Shown: positions 29,363 through 38,383, counted from the stretch's first letter. The stretch is 64,000 nucleotides of DNA from Thiotrichaceae bacterium (GCA_011391085.1 JAABRD010000013.1:37881-101880); one strand, 5' to 3'. Numbers and translations: made by a program. Notes: generated from the sequence alone by a model not told the origin.

Positions 29363-29575
29363 ATGTTCAACATTACACAAACCCTTAGCTTATGCCTGCT
29401 AATCAGCCTCCTGTCAGGATGTGGTACGATTGTGAGACAGATGGATTCCAGCTGGGATGATCATCGAACGGTCTATAACAAAAGCGAGTCCCTCCCTCCC
29501 ATGGAAGTCCCCGCAGAATTGGCGACGGCCAAAGACAACGCTAAGAAGGAAACTACGGAAATATCTAAGAAGTAA
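29363..29575 (+). CDS. Mini BamC-like lipoprotein (N-terminal segment only)
   Basis: 70 residues with GGAAGG before the ATG. A signal peptide ends in the lipobox LLSGC, so the mature protein is an outer-membrane-type lipoprotein of about 50 residues. After the cysteine, DDHRTVYNKSESLPPMEVPAEL parallels DYRADYKKSTELPSLELPP in the full BamC downstream. In E. coli the equivalent unstructured N-terminal stretch of BamC binds BamD. The helix-grip domains are absent. It therefore looks like a partial duplicate of bamC retaining the BamD-binding arm; function inferred. Confidence 0.7.
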   Translation: MFNITQTLSLCLLISLLSGCGTIVRQMDSSWDDHRTVYNKSESLPPMEVPAELATAKDNAKKETTEISKK

Positions 29576-29576
29576 T

Positions 29577-29753
29577 CAGTGGATAGTGGATAGTGGATAG
29601 TGAAAAAAACAGGGGGGACTAGAGGCTTTAGCCGGTGACGTGCCCCGATTTCCGGCTGAAGCCTCCAGTCCCGCGTATAATTCTTAACTATCCACTATCC
29701 ACTATCCACTATCCGCTATCCACTATCCACTATCCCCGCTATCCACTGAGAAT
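29577..29753. repeat. GTGGATAGTGGATAGTG arrays flanking a GGCTTTAGCCGGTG palindrome
   Basis: TGGATAGTGGATAGTG at 29580-29599 is complementary to the CTATCCACTATCCACT array at 29687-29740. Between them lies a GACTAGAGGCTTTAGCCGGTG / CCGGCTGAAGCCTCCAGTCC pair. It separates the mini gene from bamC. A similar CTATCCACTATCCGC array is at 62713-62762. Confidence 0.8.
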
Positions 29754-30902
29754 ATGTCCCTCTATCTGAAAACCCTTGAATGTTGCCTTTTTGTTACTTT
29801 GATAACTGCCGGTTGCAGTGTCGCTAAAAAAGTTGACGACACTTTACCTGATTACCGTGCTGACTACAAAAAAAGCACCGAGTTACCTTCCCTAGAACTG
29901 CCTCCTAACTTTTCTACCACCGCAATTGAAGACCAATTAGTTGTTCCAGAAGTCCCAGACTCCACTTCAACGAATACTCATGACCTCAATGTACCCCCAA
30001 CGTTGCCAAATAAATCGCGTGTTCTACAACCTCCTGAAACAATTCAAATCAAACGCGATGGCAACACCCGGTGGCTAGTGATACAAAGCACACCTGACGA
30101 CCTTTGGCCCAAAGTACGCAATTTTTGGCTAGACACGGGTTTAAAGCTAAAAATGGAAGAATCGAAAATTGGTGTGATGGAAACCGAATGGGCTGAAAAT
30201 CGGGCCGACATCCCTCAAGATGGCATTCGCAAAGTCTTAGGCACCGTGTTCGATAACGTTTATTCAGCCTCCACCCGTGACAAATTTCGGGTCCGTTTAG
30301 AACGTGGTGAGGTCGATGGAACCACCGAACTTTATCTCACGCATAAAGGTGCCCAGGAAGTGACTCAAGGCGACCAATTCGTCTGGCAAAATCGCCCTTC
30401 AGACCCTGAATTGGAAGCAGAGATGTTACATCGTCTCATGGTCTTTTTAGGCGCCGATAAGAAGCAAGCTGACACTTTGTTAACCGCCCAGTCGACAACA
30501 ACGCCCTCACCGGCCACCGATAAAGGTATTTCCACCCGTGCCAACTTGATTCTATCCGCCGCTGGACAAGTGAGTTTAGTGGTCAAAGAAAATTTTGCGA
30601 GTGCCTGGCAACGTACAGGATTGGCCTTAGACCGCGTCGGTTTCACGATCGAAGACCAAGACCAGAAACGCGGCGTATACTTTATTCGCTATCTGGATTC
30701 CGAAACCAATTCCCAGAAACCGGGGTTTTTTGGAAAACTGTTTGGCAAAGGTGGTGAGATTGAACCCAATCAAGAATATCTTATCAGTCTCACCGACGAA
30801 AACCAAGCTACCCGGATTTCCATCTTAAATAAAACTGGTCAGGCCGCTGCCAATAAAGTGGCCGAGAAGATTTTGACGTTGTTGGAAGAACAGTTGAAAT
30901 AA
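29754..30902 (+). CDS. bamC: Outer membrane assembly lipoprotein BamC
   Basis: 382 residues. Lipobox ITAGC follows a short signal peptide. An unstructured N-terminal segment (VDDTLPDYRADYKKSTELPSLELPPN) precedes two helix-grip domains: the first about 90-230 (WLVIQSTPDDLWPKVRNFWLDTGLKL, GVMETEWAENRADIP) and the second about 260-375 (RTGLALDRVGFTIEDQDQKRGVYFIRY, FGKLFGKGGE). BamC is an accessory subunit of the BAM complex for beta-barrel insertion. The order after dapA agrees with gammaproteobacterial genomes. An ACCTGACAGGT hairpin follows at 30920. Confidence 0.93.
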   Translation: MSLYLKTLECCLFVTLITAGCSVAKKVDDTLPDYRADYKKSTELPSLELPPNFSTTAIEDQLVVPEVPDSTSTNTHDLNVPPTLPNKSRVLQPPETIQIKRDGNTRWLVIQSTPDDLWPKVRNFWLDTGLKLKMEESKIGVMETEWAENRADIPQDGIRKVLGTVFDNVYSASTRDKFRVRLERGEVDGTTELYLTHKGAQEVTQGDQFVWQNRPSDPELEAEMLHRLMVFLGADKKQADTLLTAQSTTTPSPATDKGISTRANLILSAAGQVSLVVKENFASAWQRTGLALDRVGFTIEDQDQKRGVYFIRYLDSETNSQKPGFFGKLFGKGGEIEPNQEYLISLTDENQATRISILNKTGQAAANKVAEKILTLLEEQLK

Positions 30903-30919
30903 GGGCTTGTGCCGAACCT

Positions 30920-30953
30920 AGACCTGACAGGTACTTTGCGACCTGTCAGGTCT
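30920..30953 (+). terminator. Hairpin of the ACCTGACAGGT family after bamC
   Basis: AGACCTGACAGGT and ACCTGTCAGGTCT around ACTTTGCG, 17 bp after the stop codon. Confidence 0.5.
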
Positions 30954-31040
30954 GAAAATTGGTGACCCACACAATGGAGAAACGCGAATATATAAGTGTT
31001 GTATACCCATTTCCATTCACTCACTTTTGGGGATAGGTTC

Positions 31041-31763
31041 ATGTCTAAACTCATTGAACTTCAACAGGAACTTCAACAACTTGCCGACCCACAGCAAAAA
31101 AACATTCTCCAACGCTTTTTTAAAACAGGTCAAGGGGAATATGGCGAAGGAGATATTTTCTTAGGTATCAAAGTTCCCGTGCAACGTAAAGTGGCCAAGA
31201 GATATTCTGAATTGTCACTGGCAGAAATACAAGCGTTGCTACGAACTCCTTTCCATGAATATCGCCTGACAGCCTTGCTATTGCTGATTCATCAGTATAA
31301 CAAAGCAGAGACACAGACAGTCAAACAGCAGACCGTTGAATTTTATCTCGCCAACACTTCCTCTATCAACAATTGGGACTTGGTGGACCTTTCCGCCCCT
31401 GCCATTTTGGGTGCATACTTGCTAGAAAAACCTAAGTCAAGGCAAACCCTTTATACCTTGGCACAATCAAAAAATCTCTGGGAGAAAAGAATTGCCATGG
31501 TTGCCACCTTGACGTTTATTCGGCATCAGGAATTTGACGATACCCTGAAATTAGCCCAAATCCTCCTCCATGACGACCATGATTTAATTCATAAAGCGGT
31601 TGGTTGGATGTTACGAGAAGTCGGGAAAAGAAATCAATTGCTTCTGGAAAATTTCTTGAATCCACATTCTACCCAAATGCCCCGGACTATGTTGAGATAT
31701 GCCATTGAGAAGTTGGAAGAAGACAAGAGGCAGTTTTATTTGTGTCATTTGAAAAAACGGTAG
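31041..31763 (+). CDS. AlkD-family DNA glycosylase
   Basis: 240 residues from ATG 31041, which has GGATAGG upstream; the longer frame from 30996 is unlikely. HEAT-like alpha repeats. The AlkD active-site pattern W112-D-L-V-D116 is present (NNWDLVDLSAP), and KAVGWMLREVGKR supplies the second conserved Trp. AlkD-type enzymes excise bulky or cationic alkylated bases without flipping. Other conserved parts are FLGIKVPVQRKVAK near the N-terminus and MPRTMLRYAIEKL near the C-terminus. Single gene, facing a minus-strand neighbour. Confidence 0.9.
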   Translation: MSKLIELQQELQQLADPQQKNILQRFFKTGQGEYGEGDIFLGIKVPVQRKVAKRYSELSLAEIQALLRTPFHEYRLTALLLLIHQYNKAETQTVKQQTVEFYLANTSSINNWDLVDLSAPAILGAYLLEKPKSRQTLYTLAQSKNLWEKRIAMVATLTFIRHQEFDDTLKLAQILLHDDHDLIHKAVGWMLREVGKRNQLLLENFLNPHSTQMPRTMLRYAIEKLEEDKRQFYLCHLKKR

Positions 31764-31797
31764 AGATGCCATCTGAAACTGGATGATCGATGGTTTG

Positions 31798-32928
31798 TTA
31801 TTCTATCCGGAAGTTAGCGATATTCAATTCTCCCATCTCCAAGTGTTCTAACGGGTTCTCCACACTCGCCGGCATTCGTAGCAAGTACAACGTGTAGTCC
31901 CCCCGCGGTAAATTGTCTATCGCGAGTTGGTCAATCACCCGGTTCCCATCCCCCATCCAAGGAGATAAAGAAGACAGACTGGCCAAATCCAATGGCATGA
32001 GTTGGTCAGCAGTATAAACCGCTTCCGTTAGCAGATAAAACGTTTGGTCAGGGGACAGCATCCCAACATAGTAAAAAGCGCAGAGTCCTTCTGCTAACGG
32101 GTACAGGTCAAACTCTACCGATAACTTGTCGCCTTGGTGATACACTGCTTGAGAAGATTTTAAGGTGTCGCCATTACGGAATGCTAATTGTTCGGGTGAG
32201 GGTGGCGAAACCGGTTGACCTTCAGGAAAGAGGGCGAAGTCTCTCGACAGCGGAACAAGGTTAACCCCAGGAATTTGGCAAGTGAGAGTCTGGTAGCCGG
32301 CAGCTTGTATCGTCACCATAGGTAGCCCTGAGAGTATTTCTACGTAAAATCGTCCTTGATCATCACTGAGGGCAGTTTTGGGAGATGAATTGGTGAACAG
32401 TGTGGCATTGGGAATCGGTTGCGCAGAGGTGGCAGCTGTAACCATCCCTCTTAACATTCCAGCCATTGGTGCCGTCGCTGTAGCAACTTGTACTTCATAT
32501 TGCATGTCGATTCGGCAACTCTCTGAAGGGGAAGCAATGTCACTGATTTTCAGATAGTAGAAGCCTTTGGCAGTGGGACTCCAGGAGATTAATTCGGAAC
32601 TCCCTTTAGGCCCATCATCGACTGATTTCAGCAGAGTGGTACCTTCCGTATTGTACAGTTCCAGTTTGACATCAATCGCTTCACCTACCACCGGGACTTT
32701 CAGTTCATATTTAAATCCGGGTTGCGCATAGAACTTAAACCAGTCCATATCGTCAAGACGGTGTAACGTATATTGACGGCGGGTGGTCTCTCCCACTTGA
32801 AGAGGAGTCGCGTGGTCAAACGTGTCGTTGGGTTCATACAGGTCTGCAAACGCAAAGGTCGGTGAGGAACACAAGGTGGTTGATAGAAGGGTGGTGATAC
32901 TGCAAAATGATAAAGTTAAACGAGTCAT
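31798..32928 (-). CDS. Exported protein with PPC and carboxypeptidase-regulatory-like domains
   Basis: 376 residues with GAGGT before the ATG. Signal peptide about 1-28. Residues 30-140 form a pre-peptidase C-terminal (PPC) beta domain (EPNDTFDHATPLQVG, DMDWFKFYAQPG, GFYYLKISD). Residues 155-235 resemble a carboxypeptidase-regulatory fold (GMVTAATSAQPIPNATLFTN, SDDQGRFYV). The last 120 residues (VYHQGDKLSVEF, LPRGDYTLYLLRMP) resemble the C-terminus of the 1488-residue NHL-caspase protein at 38962. No catalytic domain is present, so it is probably a secreted accessory or surface protein. Confidence 0.75.
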   Translation of the reverse strand: MTRLTLSFCSITTLLSTTLCSSPTFAFADLYEPNDTFDHATPLQVGETTRRQYTLHRLDDMDWFKFYAQPGFKYELKVPVVGEAIDVKLELYNTEGTTLLKSVDDGPKGSSELISWSPTAKGFYYLKISDIASPSESCRIDMQYEVQVATATAPMAGMLRGMVTAATSAQPIPNATLFTNSSPKTALSDDQGRFYVEILSGLPMVTIQAAGYQTLTCQIPGVNLVPLSRDFALFPEGQPVSPPSPEQLAFRNGDTLKSSQAVYHQGDKLSVEFDLYPLAEGLCAFYYVGMLSPDQTFYLLTEAVYTADQLMPLDLASLSSLSPWMGDGNRVIDQLAIDNLPRGDYTLYLLRMPASVENPLEHLEMGELNIANFRIE

Positions 32929-32956
32929 ATTTGTTTACCTCATGGTTGTAAAAATG

Positions 32957-33121
32957 GGTAGTGATGCAATGTGGGTGAAATATCGTGCGGTTTCTCTTCG
33001 TCTTGAACTTTGATTGAGATGATTAAATGAGGGCTATGAAAGGAGGCTATGATTAATCAGAGTCCATCTGAAAATCATTCTAATCAAAGTTCAGACAGAG
33101 AACCCACATTGCACCACCACC
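32957..33121. mobile_element. MITE-like element, copy 7, long form (165 bp), exact 8-bp duplication
   Basis: Direct repeats TAAAAATG at 32949-32956 and 33122-33129. It lies 20 bp upstream of the minus-strand PPC gene's ribosome binding region. Confidence 0.93.
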
Positions 33122-33173
33122 TAAAAATGTTAGATGGTATAGTAATATTCCTCTAAACCTGTACAATTTCCTC

Positions 33174-33297
33174 TGGAGCGCAATAAGAATTTAAGAATTA
33201 TTGCGCCATGCGCCCGCGTAGCGACGGCGCAATAATTCTTATTGTGCTCCAGAGAATATGCAATAATTCTTATTGCGTTCCAGAGAATATGTACAAA
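33174..33297. repeat. Compound CTCTGGAGCGCAATAAGAATT palindrome
   Basis: CTCTGGAGCGCAATAAGAATT pairs with AATTCTTATTGTGCTCCAGAG, followed by a further partial unit to 33297. Together with MITE copy 7 it fills the 32929-33388 gap. Confidence 0.8.
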
Positions 33298-33319
33298 TTT
33301 ATACGAATATCACCATAAG

Positions 33320-33388
33320 GTAGGGTGCGTCTCACGCACTTTTTAGAAGACTGCACCACGCTTAATCGGTGCGTGGGACGCACCCTAC
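33320..33388. repeat. GTAGGGTGCGT-ACGCACCCTAC palindrome
   Basis: Arms GTAGGGTGCGTCTCACGCAC and GTGCGTGGGACGCACCCTAC. It ends 1 bp before the stop of the TPS gene at 33389, so probably acts as its terminator. Related copies at 35104-35170 and 56938-56961 (half). Confidence 0.75.
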
Positions 33389-34960
33389 TTAATAGAAATC
33401 TTGAAATGCCCTAGATAACCCAATTCGTTTCCCCAACCTAATGGGGCCAAAACAGGAGTGAAACGAAAAAGGTTGACGAGTTAACGTCATCCCCGTCGTG
33501 AGAGACCCGTTGTCGGTTTCAAGGGATACCGTTCCAGGTTCACCACCGCCTGCAAAAATCTCTTCTCCGATTTGCGCCCCGCGTTGCGTTGCTAAATTAA
33601 GTTGTCGGCGCACTTCGCTGGTAAAGCTGTTGTCGTCCTCACTGGCACTAGAAATGTGCGCGGTATTCCCCATCGCCAGGCGAGGTGCCCGGATTAATAT
33701 TCCGCCGCCGGCACCACGTCCTTCGGTGCCACTGGCAATCACGGCGTTATCGAGTAGAGAAACAGTTTGATGAATGTTGAGACCTACTTTGCCACCTTTT
33801 CCAGAACTAAACGTGGTTGCGGCAATGGCACTCCGTCCTGTTAAGTTCAAATCATCGGCATCAATATGTATAGCACCGCCGTTACCAGCCGTGAACGTGC
33901 CGCTGAAAATCAGGGCAGTGTCTCGCATGGTAAGGGCATGGGTTCGAATCTGGATTTGGCCACCGGGTCCTGAATGGTTATCAAGAGGCAAACTTCCCGC
34001 ATTGATGGTTGCATCGTCTGCCATTTGGAGGTCCTCGGTGGTGATGGATATTTCTCCTCCCTGGGCTTGGGTACCACGAGTAATGGCACTGATTCTGGCC
34101 CCCAACCTATCAGGTGTATCATTATGCCTTCCCCATAATTGCAGGGAATGGGCAACAATATCAATGTGACCTCCAGCACAGTTAGCCGCCATTGTGTTGC
34201 TACTAATTTGACTCAAGTCGGTCATCAGCAAATTGTCAGTGGCGGTAATTTTGACGGTCCCTGCGGCATCTCCTTGAGATTTGGCATCAGTGTCAATCGT
34301 CGCTTTATCCTTCATGGTAATATTGTTGGCTTGTATTTTCACCTCACCGGCATTTAAGATAGCCAATTTTTCCATGGTGAGATGGCCACCGATAAGCCCC
34401 AAGGTTTGAGATTTGGGAACTGACAATCGGCTACCTTGCACGGTAATCGGTGCAGCCGTCGCTGACAGAAAACCGAAGGCAGAAGGTGGGGCGACTGTTA
34501 GAATACTCTGTTCTGGATGAGTCGCTTGAAAACGTCCATCCTCCCCAAGTGTTACATAATCTGCCGTACTGGCATAGAAAGACCCAGTGAGGTCTAACTT
34601 CGCCTGTTCACCAAATAAAATACCTGCTGGGTTGAGGAGATAAAAATTAGCTCCTTGAATGGTAGAACGTAGGGTGCCGTCAATATAAGATTCTTGTCCA
34701 CCAGTTACGCGGGTAATGATATTATTGATACTAGGAGGACCTGAAAAAATAGCTGTTTCACCTGAACGAATATCGAATTGGCGAAAGCTATGAAACAAAT
34801 TGTTGCCGTGTTGTTGACCAACTGCGGACGTTATCTCAAACTTAGGGCCCGTTAACGGGACTTGGCTACCTAATGTGCCATCTGGGATGATGTCGGCATT
34901 GACGTTGATAGAAAAGATAATCAAGGTTGGCCAAATGGATTGTTGGAGTGAGGGTGACAT
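33389..34960 (-). CDS. TpsA-like haemagglutinin/adhesin, probably shortened
   Basis: 523 residues from the ATG at 34960 (MSPSLQQSIWPTLIIF signal peptide); a longer frame would start inside a palindromic repeat. The TPS secretion domain fills residues 25-270 (IIPDGTLGSQVPLTG, HGNNLFHSFRQFDI, NLFYLLNPAGILFG-like NFYLLNPAGILFG). The remainder is a right-handed beta-helix rich in G-G-x-I-x-I repeats. TPS adhesins usually continue for many more repeats; here the last 60 residues (SLTTGMTLTRQPFSFHSCFG) leave the repeat pattern and the stop abuts a palindrome, so the 3' end may have been lost. No TpsB transporter gene is nearby. Confidence 0.82.
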   Translation of the reverse strand: MSPSLQQSIWPTLIIFSINVNADIIPDGTLGSQVPLTGPKFEITSAVGQQHGNNLFHSFRQFDIRSGETAIFSGPPSINNIITRVTGGQESYIDGTLRSTIQGANFYLLNPAGILFGEQAKLDLTGSFYASTADYVTLGEDGRFQATHPEQSILTVAPPSAFGFLSATAAPITVQGSRLSVPKSQTLGLIGGHLTMEKLAILNAGEVKIQANNITMKDKATIDTDAKSQGDAAGTVKITATDNLLMTDLSQISSNTMAANCAGGHIDIVAHSLQLWGRHNDTPDRLGARISAITRGTQAQGGEISITTEDLQMADDATINAGSLPLDNHSGPGGQIQIRTHALTMRDTALIFSGTFTAGNGGAIHIDADDLNLTGRSAIAATTFSSGKGGKVGLNIHQTVSLLDNAVIASGTEGRGAGGGILIRAPRLAMGNTAHISSASEDDNSFTSEVRRQLNLATQRGAQIGEEIFAGGGEPGTVSLETDNGSLTTGMTLTRQPFSFHSCFGPIRLGKRIGLSRAFQDFY

Positions 34961-34976
34961 GGTTAAGGTCCTTATC

Positions 34977-35051
34977 CTTTGGAGCGCAATAAGAATTATT
35001 GCGCCGTCGCTGCGCGGGCGCACGACGCAATAATTCTTATTGCGCTCCAGA
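34977..35051. repeat. GGAGCGCAATAAGAATTATTGCG palindrome upstream of the TPS gene
   Basis: CTTTGGAGCGCAATAAG is mirrored by CTTATTGCGCTCCAGAG around a GC-rich centre. It lies 16 bp upstream of the TPS start. Confidence 0.8.
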
Positions 35052-35103
35052 GGAAATCATACAAGTTTGTAGGAATACTACTATATTGTCTGAATCAGAG
35101 TGG

Positions 35104-35170
35104 TAGGGTGCATCCTACGCACCTCTTGGCACGGTGCGACTTTCTGAATGGTGCGTGGGACGCACTCTAC
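35104..35170. repeat. GTAGGGTGCAT-GCGTGGGACGCACT palindrome
   Basis: Imperfect inverted repeat of the same family as 33320, 5 bp past the stop of the gene at 35176. Likely a terminator. Confidence 0.6.
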
Positions 35171-35175
35171 ATTGC

Positions 35176-37173
35176 CTAATTTTGACTCGCCTCCGCCGTG
35201 CAATCACCCGTAACCGTCGCATTAAAGCGAATGTGTTTGCTTTGCAAGAGTTGGTTAACTGTTGCCAGGTTAGCATCTGGATAAGGTGACGCATCCGTGG
35301 TAAACCAGATGCTCCCGCCAGCTTTAACATGCGGAATCGTAGCGAGTAATGCCTCTACTGACGCTTCTGGACAAGTGCCACCACCTGACGCTTTTAGCGA
35401 TTCGATGGCTTGGAGTAAGACGTTCAGGTCTTTAGTGAAGGCTTTCACCGTCACCTCGTCTTTAAAGACGACCAAGGTCATCAGTGGCGCCGACTGGCCT
35501 AATAAGGATGAGAATGGTGAGTTCTTGGGGTCCAGTTGGCCAATCAAGGTCTTCAGGGTCGCAATAGTCCCATTAATTTCTCCTTGCATACTGCCTGTCA
35601 CGTCAATGACCAGCGCAATGTCCACTTGAATTTCGGGTGGGACCCGGATATTGGTACGCACGCGGGCGGAATGGGCTGGATAGTTACTAGCCGTCACTTT
35701 CGGTTCTTGAGTCAACACTAACAAGCCTGCATCGGTCAGTAGCAAATCCATATTGACCGTCGCCTGATGAACGTCCTCGGCATTGACGAGGCTTAAATCG
35801 TTGAGGTTGCAAGTAAGAAGAGGCAACTGGCTGGTATCACACGCGCCAAAGTCGGTGGTCACGGTTTGCAATTCTACCCCTTTAGGCAACGTCGTAACCA
35901 GTTGCACCCCCGTAGCCGTAGGTTCCGGTGCGTTCTCATTTAAGTCAACGGTTAGCACACAATGCAACGTTTTCTGCATATCGACTGGGTTAGGACCGCA
36001 TTGCGGGGTCACGGATAAATAAGGGTTGACCTCTTTGGTGGTCACGGCAATATCAGAAGGATACTCATTAGCGATGACCGTGGCAGTATTCACCAGGGTC
36101 TCTGCTTGAGTATTATTCACCACCAGTTTAACGGTAGCACTCGCCCCTGTGGTTAGGTCTGGGAGAGTACAACTTAATTTGTCGGTCTCACACAGCCCAT
36201 CTTCTAAGGTTTCCAGCGAAACCAACGTAGTGTTGACTGGCAAGACTTCGCTGAGGACAATACCAGTAGCCTGGTCAGTACCCGTATTGGTCACCGTCAT
36301 GGTGTAAGTTACGTCGTCACCTGGTTGGATCACATCAATGGGTTCGGCCACTACTTGTAGTTGCAGTAACGAACTGAGTACCACTTTTTTGGCTTCTGGA
36401 CACACTTGGTTGTTACTTATCACACACTTTTTCGCTTCGGTAACGTAGCCCCCTTGGGAGAGAGTAACTGGATATTCGCCCGCGGGCAAATTCGCAATTT
36501 CCCAATGGCCCGTCGCATCGGTGGTAGTGGTTTGGTCACCCAGTTCGACGGTGACACCAGCAAGCGGTTGACCTAGTTTATCTTTGACCACACCCATAGC
36601 AGTGTAGCTTAGTTGGCTAGTGGTGTTGCTAAAAGAGAAACTCAAGTCATTGTATCCAAAAGGACCGTTATAAAGGTCTTCAAAGCTGACCAGTGTCTCC
36701 TTTGGTTGCCAATTTTCCTGCACTCGCGCATGAGGCTGGTTATCTGGATTTCTGCCGGCATAGCCCGTGAAAAAATCTTTCCCGGTATTATTCACATGGA
36801 GACGAAATACCAACTCCGTTCCTGGTGTAAACGAACCAAGATTGATATGACTACCAACGGGTGAGTTGTGGTTGTTGAATAAGAAAATTGGCCCCTTAGG
36901 AGAAATGAAATAGAGGTCATTACTATAACCAGCCGAATTACCCTGGTAGGTAGCAATCACCTCCCCTCGCTTGGCCACAAACACGGAGAGTCCTTCCCCC
37001 GAATTAGCGATGGGATGACCAGCCCAGCCACTGACCGGCCAAACACCCCCTACTGCACACAAACTTAACAAACCAACTGGGAGCCAATTGGCCTTACGTT
37101 CTCGCTGGCCTACCGGTTGAGGTTGCCCCTGACTTCTCATTTCAGAAGCACGAAAGTGATTTTTAACTAACAT
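35176..37173 (-). CDS. Exported DUF4114-DUF11-vWA protein
   Basis: 665 residues with AAGGAG upstream. A long N-terminal signal region (hydrophobic about 30-50). Residues 55-190 resemble DUF4114 (DLYFISPKGPIFLFNNHN, PGTELVFRLHVNNTG, FGYNDLSFSF). A carboxypeptidase-regulatory-like domain follows (GVVKDKLGQPLAGVTVELG). Two DUF11-type repeats follow (DDVTYTMTVTNTGTDQATG; VLTVDLNENAPEPTATGVQLV). A vWA domain from about 520 carries the intact metal site DVTGSM, later T in KASGGGTCPE and D in TTDASPYPD. It ends soon after the last strand, giving a minimal vWA. Probably a secreted or surface binding protein. Confidence 0.8.
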   Translation of the reverse strand: MLVKNHFRASEMRSQGQPQPVGQRERKANWLPVGLLSLCAVGGVWPVSGWAGHPIANSGEGLSVFVAKRGEVIATYQGNSAGYSNDLYFISPKGPIFLFNNHNSPVGSHINLGSFTPGTELVFRLHVNNTGKDFFTGYAGRNPDNQPHARVQENWQPKETLVSFEDLYNGPFGYNDLSFSFSNTTSQLSYTAMGVVKDKLGQPLAGVTVELGDQTTTTDATGHWEIANLPAGEYPVTLSQGGYVTEAKKCVISNNQVCPEAKKVVLSSLLQLQVVAEPIDVIQPGDDVTYTMTVTNTGTDQATGIVLSEVLPVNTTLVSLETLEDGLCETDKLSCTLPDLTTGASATVKLVVNNTQAETLVNTATVIANEYPSDIAVTTKEVNPYLSVTPQCGPNPVDMQKTLHCVLTVDLNENAPEPTATGVQLVTTLPKGVELQTVTTDFGACDTSQLPLLTCNLNDLSLVNAEDVHQATVNMDLLLTDAGLLVLTQEPKVTASNYPAHSARVRTNIRVPPEIQVDIALVIDVTGSMQGEINGTIATLKTLIGQLDPKNSPFSSLLGQSAPLMTLVVFKDEVTVKAFTKDLNVLLQAIESLKASGGGTCPEASVEALLATIPHVKAGGSIWFTTDASPYPDANLATVNQLLQSKHIRFNATVTGDCTAEASQN

Positions 37174-37277
37174 TGTGGTTCTCCTTATTAATTATATACA
37201 GCTATGATGGTTATATAACAAAAGTGGTTAATCAGGTACGCATACCTCACTGCCATTAGGCCAAGCTAAAATTACGG

Positions 37278-37360
37278 CGTTGGAGTCCAAACCTTCAGAT
37301 TTGGCAACGTCGTCTGACCTTGACCAATCTCGTCCAAATCTAAAGGTTTGGACTCCAACG
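37278..37360. repeat. 27-bp inverted repeat, one mismatch
   Basis: Left arm 37278-37304 begins CGTTGGAGTCCAAACC; right arm 37334-37360 is its complement except one base. Lies about 100 bp upstream of the minus-strand gene ending the surface block. Confidence 0.85.
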
Positions 37361-37601
37361 CGCCTTAACTTAACGGCAGTGACGCATACCCTACCGTCTG
37401 AATCTATCAGGTGGTGCCTGATATGATATTATAGACACTATGCTGGATTAGTTTGTTAGGGTGTTGGATAAAAATAATTAGCAATTTTTTATAACTTTAT
37501 GATTATAAAAATGATTTAAAATAAGATCGTGTTGTACAGGTAATATTTATGGCTGTTGGAGTACATGCTGTTGGAGTACGGAATTTATTCCGTTTCAGAG
37601 T

Positions 37602-37633
37602 GTAGGGTGGGCAACAGGTTTATCGTTGCCCAC
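37602..37633. repeat. GTGGGCAACAGG palindrome
   Basis: GTGGGCAACAGG and its near complement TCGTTGCCCAC. It is followed by the 85-bp tandem duplication; the whole 37174-38011 gap is repeat sequence without a gene. Confidence 0.75.
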
Positions 37634-37650
37634 CAGCCTCTGGTTGAGGA

Positions 37651-37815
37651 AGGTGGGCAAACCAAAGGACGTTTGCTCACACCCTACACGATTGATTGCG
37701 CACCAAATGGAATCGTACAAAATTACAGTTGGGGAAGGTGGATAAACCAAAGGACGTTTGCCAACCCTACACGATTGATTGCGCACCAAATGGAATCGTA
37801 CAAAATTATAGGAAT
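37651..37815. repeat. Tandem 85-bp duplication
   Basis: Unit 1 from 37651 and unit 2 from 37736, both starting AGGTGG and including ACCAAAGGACGTTTG, CCTACACGATTGATTGCGCA and CCAAATGGAATCGTACAAAA. They differ at a few positions. Confidence 0.85.
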
Positions 37816-38011
37816 ATGACTATAAATCTTGCGCCGATTTTAAATCTATAGTAATATTTCGGTATAGTAATATTTGGGTAATGTTATAGGAGTAATATTG
37901 CTGCACTTTGGACTCCTGAATTGGAGACGGTTTGATATTATTATCTCTACAACACCACCAATATTTCTACTCATTTATATCTCAATCGTAGTATATGCCC
38001 AGGAGAAACCC

Positions 38012-38377
38012 ATGACAACTGCTATCCAATTAGAAGACTTGCTATTAGCGGCCAAGCAAGGTAATGTCCAAGCCCAAAATCAACTCGGTTTATTTTATTT
38101 AACCGGCGAAAGTTTGTTACAAAACATAGACCGCGCCTGGTACTGGTTCAATGAAGCTGCCAAACGTGGTTTGGAAGAGGCCCGCTTGAACCTGGGCAAA
38201 ATGTACCGTGATGGATTGGTTAAAGATTTTACAGACGACATGTCACAAGCCACCACGGAAATCGCCAAAGCCCTGTATGAATGCCGGCGGGCTGCTTTAA
38301 GAGAAGGGATGCCTCTATTTAGCAACGATGATGAAATCAACGAGAAAGTTCGACGTATCCGTAGTGGAGAGGACTAA
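38012..38377 (+). CDS. Sel1-repeat protein paired with a PIN toxin
   Basis: 121 residues from ATG 38012 with AGGAGA 6 nt upstream. Residues 12-75 contain two Sel1-like alpha repeats (AAKQGNVQAQNQLGLFYLTG; ALYWF-type WYWFNEAAKRGLEEARLNLGKMYRDG). The rest is a charged helical tail. It ends 6 nt before a PIN gene, so it occupies the antitoxin position although Sel1 repeats are not a usual antitoxin fold. A protein-interaction role with the PIN product is a reasonable inference. Confidence 0.65.
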   Translation: MTTAIQLEDLLLAAKQGNVQAQNQLGLFYLTGESLLQNIDRAWYWFNEAAKRGLEEARLNLGKMYRDGLVKDFTDDMSQATTEIAKALYECRRAALREGMPLFSNDDEINEKVRRIRSGED

Positions 38378-38383
38378 TTCCCG

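Noticed and set aside
29577..29753. Short tandem GTGGATAGTG units as a possible CRISPR array
   Set aside because: No spacers of regular length and no cas genes; the units are contiguous.
33946..33956. GGTTCGAATC resembling a tRNA T-loop
   Set aside because: It lies within the TPS gene and no cloverleaf can be built around it.
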